64,000 bases of DNA from contig OU612065.1 in assembly GCA_914767715.1 (NCBI GenBank), positions 26,104,001 to 26,168,000 of the forward strand. Direction: 5' to 3'. A program made the position numbers and the translations under genes. Shown here one piece after another: positions 63,001-64,000 of this stretch (position 1 is its first letter; the number at the start of each line of letters is the position of its first letter). The notes under the pieces are model-generated. The model was not told the origin of the DNA. It was given only the letters and a program-made list of their open reading frames with translations, and did no database searches. The DNA comes from Membranipora membranacea. Lineage: Eukaryota > Bryozoa > Gymnolaemata > Cheilostomatida > Membraniporidae.

Positions 63001-63435
63001 AAATATTGCTTGTGACAAATTAACTAGAGTTTCTAGGACAGCAGGTGCAGAATTACCATCACACCATTGTGTGTGTCATCATATCAGGCGCACTCAATAT
63101 AAATTTCTTCTCATTTTGATAAAAATAACTACATAACTTAAGCTCATCGGAAGTTGGCATTGATTGGCACGGAAATAGTAGCAATGTTTATAGAGTTCAA
63201 AGTTGATGCAATGTTGTCTTGGATCCTGTCGCTGTTGACCATCTGTGGCTACACTAGGAAGACCAATTATTCACTTTTTATTCTCAGGAATCCAGACTTC
63301 TATGATGAAGTGAAAGTGAACTTACCAGCTCGACTAGAGCCATCACATCATATCCTGTTCACGTTTTACCATATCAGCTGTCAGCTGCAGAAAAAAGAGG
63401 CGAATCAGCCGACAGAAACACTGCTGGGCTACAGT
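45055..63435 (+). CDS. DOCK7: DOCK6/7/8-type (zizimin-related, DOCK-C) Rho-family GEF, exons 1-13; 3' part outside window
   Basis: N-terminal 699 codons of a DOCK-C guanine nucleotide exchange factor for Rac/Cdc42. Exons: 45055-45095, 48041-48158, 48936-49108, 51521-51592, 52997-53123, 53947-54159, 55321-55409, 56513-56729, 57064-57304, 59125-59345, 60471-60727, 61501-61680 and 63288-63435; every phase agrees. Segments matching vertebrate DOCK7 include [14 protein letters not shown] and DFPEDDVDV (N-terminal DOCK-C region), [63 protein letters not shown], and from exon 12 the start of the C2-like DHR-1 lipid-binding domain ([36 protein letters not shown]). The catalytic DHR-2 is beyond the window. 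Introns carry several mobile elements. The gene probably predates the DOCK6/7/8 split, so the symbol is approximate. Confidence 0.93.
45096..48040. other. DOCK intron 1, no gene recognised
   Basis: A 2.9-kb intron. A minus-strand open stretch at 45381-45569 has no recognisable motif. A 33-bp tandem repeat lies at about 46993-47059 (two copies of ACAACCTACAACATACATAT). Confidence 0.5.
46993..47059. repeat. Two-copy ~34-bp tandem repeat
   Basis: Two near-identical units share TACAACCTACAACATACATA followed by TATTATA and ATGA, in DOCK intron 1. Confidence 0.7.
49203..49242. mobile_element. 26-bp micro-palindrome with exact 7-bp target duplication
   Basis: GTTCTAC at 49203-49209 and 49236-49242 flanks a 26-bp insert with arms CAGGGAGTTTGG and CCAAACTCCCTG around the dinucleotide GA. 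It is in DOCK intron 3. The insert is identical base for base to that at 62122-62147, while the flanking duplications differ. Confidence 0.85.
50362..50681 (+). CDS. Probable alternative first exon of the DOCK gene
   Basis: A 106-codon open stretch starting [20 protein letters not shown] inside DOCK intron 3. It ends with a strong donor (GATGA followed by gtaagg) and has an in-frame stop shortly before the ATG. It ends with two bases (GA), the same phase as DOCK exon 3, so it can splice to exon 4 (51521) and give [18 protein letters not shown]. The peptide has an Arg-rich start, two related blocks ([12 protein letters not shown] and [12 protein letters not shown]), and an acidic end ([20 protein letters not shown]). 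I do not recognise this N-terminus. Without splicing the frame stops 4 bases later, so a small independent gene is the alternative. Confidence 0.55.
50931..50988. repeat. 58-bp near-perfect hairpin
   Basis: Arms ATCCATTTACAATTAGCAGT.. and its complement ending ..TATATGGAT (one mismatch over about 26 bp) surround a short CATTA centre. In DOCK intron 3 about 250 bp after the alternative first exon. No flanking duplication seen. Confidence 0.7.
51692..51888. repeat. Two-copy ~98-bp tandem duplication with CACAGAGTA-type ends
   Basis: Both units contain GATATAATAATGAATGTCTG / GATATAATTATGAGTGTCTG, then GAAAAAA and GGATAACTTATGTAA. The first starts with a degenerate palindrome of the CACAGAGTAAGG family. 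It lies just after DOCK exon 4. Confidence 0.65.
52819..52911. repeat. Two-copy ~48-bp tandem repeat
   Basis: AAATTTGTGTACTGGTATCT and TCTAGCATTCCAATT occur twice, separated by about 54 bp. It ends about 85 bp before DOCK exon 5. Confidence 0.7.
54183..54420. mobile_element. 238-bp foldback element with ~100-bp arms
   Basis: The left arm begins AGACTACTCAAAGACCAATG and the right arm ends with the complement of AGACTACCCAAAGACCAATG. Pairing continues through GTTATAGTC, GGCAGTTACTTAT, ATGGTAAAAAAATTC and GCTCT, and resumes nearer the centre (TTGGAATTAATTAT / ATAATTCATGCCAA). It lies in DOCK intron 6, 24 bp after exon 6, so its transcript would form a long hairpin. Confidence 0.8.
56271..56381. 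repeat. Two-copy ~56-bp tandem repeat
   Basis: TTGTATAGCCATCTTACCTC followed by TCCATAAAA and a TA-rich tail occurs twice, about 130 bp before DOCK exon 8. Confidence 0.75.
58757..58995. mobile_element. 239-bp MITE, copy 2
   Basis: Same terminal sequence GGGGGGTCTTTCAATTA and complementary right end TAATTGAAAGACTCCCCTG as the MITE at 41728, with the same internal order (ACAGCCAAAA, GATCGATCAC, GAAAGACCAA, GGTGATAACTTGCTT). It is in DOCK intron 9, 129 bp before exon 10. The copies differ at many positions, so neither insertion is recent. Confidence 0.85.
60681..61075 (+). repeat. Decayed duplication of the end of DOCK exon 11 within intron 11
   Basis: The exon 11 end (60681-60727, coding [15 protein letters not shown]) is repeated at 61016-61062 as GTGGAATTTCCGCCCAAGGA.., which would read [14 protein letters not shown] and then a stop. 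Between them an intronic unit starting GCGCTCAAACTGTG (60745) recurs at 60867, each with CTGGTAGTAGCAT. A fainter third trace lies near 61300 (GGAATGACTGGCAGTTCCTA). Confidence 0.75.
61345..61485. repeat. Two-copy ~70-bp tandem repeat before DOCK exon 12
   Basis: ATTATTAGACCAGC, CCCATT and GACCACTTTTAATTTTA / GACCACTTTTCATTTTA occur twice, with the second copy ending about 15 bp before the exon 12 acceptor. Confidence 0.7.
62115..62154. mobile_element. 26-bp micro-palindrome with exact 7-bp target duplication
   Basis: ACCAAGC at 62115-62121 and 62148-62154 flanks a 26-bp insert (62122-62147) identical to that at 49210-49235. It lies in DOCK intron 12. Confidence 0.85.
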
Positions 63436-64000
63436 GTAAGTTAAAGAGAGCTAATAGGATCACATATAGTACTAACATAGTGCTACTTCAACTTTACTTT
63501 GATTCACTATGTTTCCATGCGTCAAATTGGTGCTTAGATGCATTAATTTCAGGGGTTGTCGAATCTCGGAAACAGCATTAGCTCGTATTCGGTTCGTTTT
63601 GCTTCTTTCATTCATTCCTTAGCATCAAAGACTACAGATTACTTCATCCAAGTACGATTCCCGACCGTCAAAGAAATTTTTTAACTTCAAGCACAATTAG
63701 CAAGATCATTCGCATCATTTGAAGCGTTAGTGCTCATTCGAATTGAAGGAGGACAACTTCAGTCGAAGCATGGATACTTTTGATTATGGGGGTTGAGTGA
63801 ATAGCTAGTCCATGGCTTCAATTCTAGGAATTAGATCTGGAAATTGTGAAGTGTTTGTTGTTGACATCATCTGCCAACACTTTGACAGTAAATACTAATG
63901 CTAAATGGGTTAGAACCCGACATTATTTCTGAATCTTCAAAAATGGTTTGTACGTAATACATAAAGTTGATTTACAGCCTGCAATAAGTTATATGATTAA
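63436..64000. other. Start of DOCK intron 13
   Basis: After exon 13 (donor gtaagt) no further DOCK exon is seen before the window ends. The next expected peptide (the WIPML-type segment of DOCK7) is absent. Confidence 0.6.

Overview
This is nuclear DNA from an animal. Genes are split into many short exons with GT..AG junctions and usually tattttag- or ttcag-type acceptors. Introns run from tens of bases to several kb, intergenic DNA is AT-rich, and the gene set is metazoan (PROPPIN, Aster/GRAMD1, SETD9, LTV1, DOCK-C). Gene density and small foldback repeats suggest a compact invertebrate genome such as a sponge, cnidarian or similar, but I cannot name the lineage.

Layout: 270-1320 (+) last two exons of a WIPI3/WDR45B-like autophagy PROPPIN. 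2094-4781 (-) a complete six-exon gene for an unrecognised two-pass membrane protein of 268 aa. 5979-27115 (-) a 16-exon GRAMD1/Aster sterol-transfer protein (GRAM, VASt, TM); its 5' end is unsettled. 28941-31953 (+) a complete six-exon SETD9. 32525-37466 (-) a complete ten-exon LTV1, tail to tail with SETD9, with a retrotransposon fragment in intron 3. 37849-40368 (-) a 5'-truncated CR1/L2-like LINE with a probable 11-bp target-site duplication and a one-base frameshift. 42036-42613 (+) two exons of a P-element-type transposase C-terminus. 43500-43624 (-) an orphan exon. 45055 to beyond the window (+) the first 13 exons of a DOCK6/7/8-type Rho-GEF, with an apparent alternative first exon at 50362-50681. 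I joined exons by reading phase at each junction; the listed exon lengths are phase-consistent.

The genes are unrelated housekeeping or signalling genes and no operon-like unit is evident. The most unusual material is small mobile DNA. Four intronic micro-palindromes of 25-34 bp start CAGGGAG, end CTCCCTG, and are each flanked by an exact 7-bp direct repeat; two are identical 26-mers at different sites. Their size and structure fit excision footprints of a P-like transposon (17-nt staggered cuts), and a P-type transposase fragment lies in the same window. A second class (four loci) consists of palindromes or foldbacks flanked by 9-bp repeats. There is also a two-copy MITE family, a 238-bp near-perfect hairpin, and a decayed duplication of a DOCK exon edge within the following intron.
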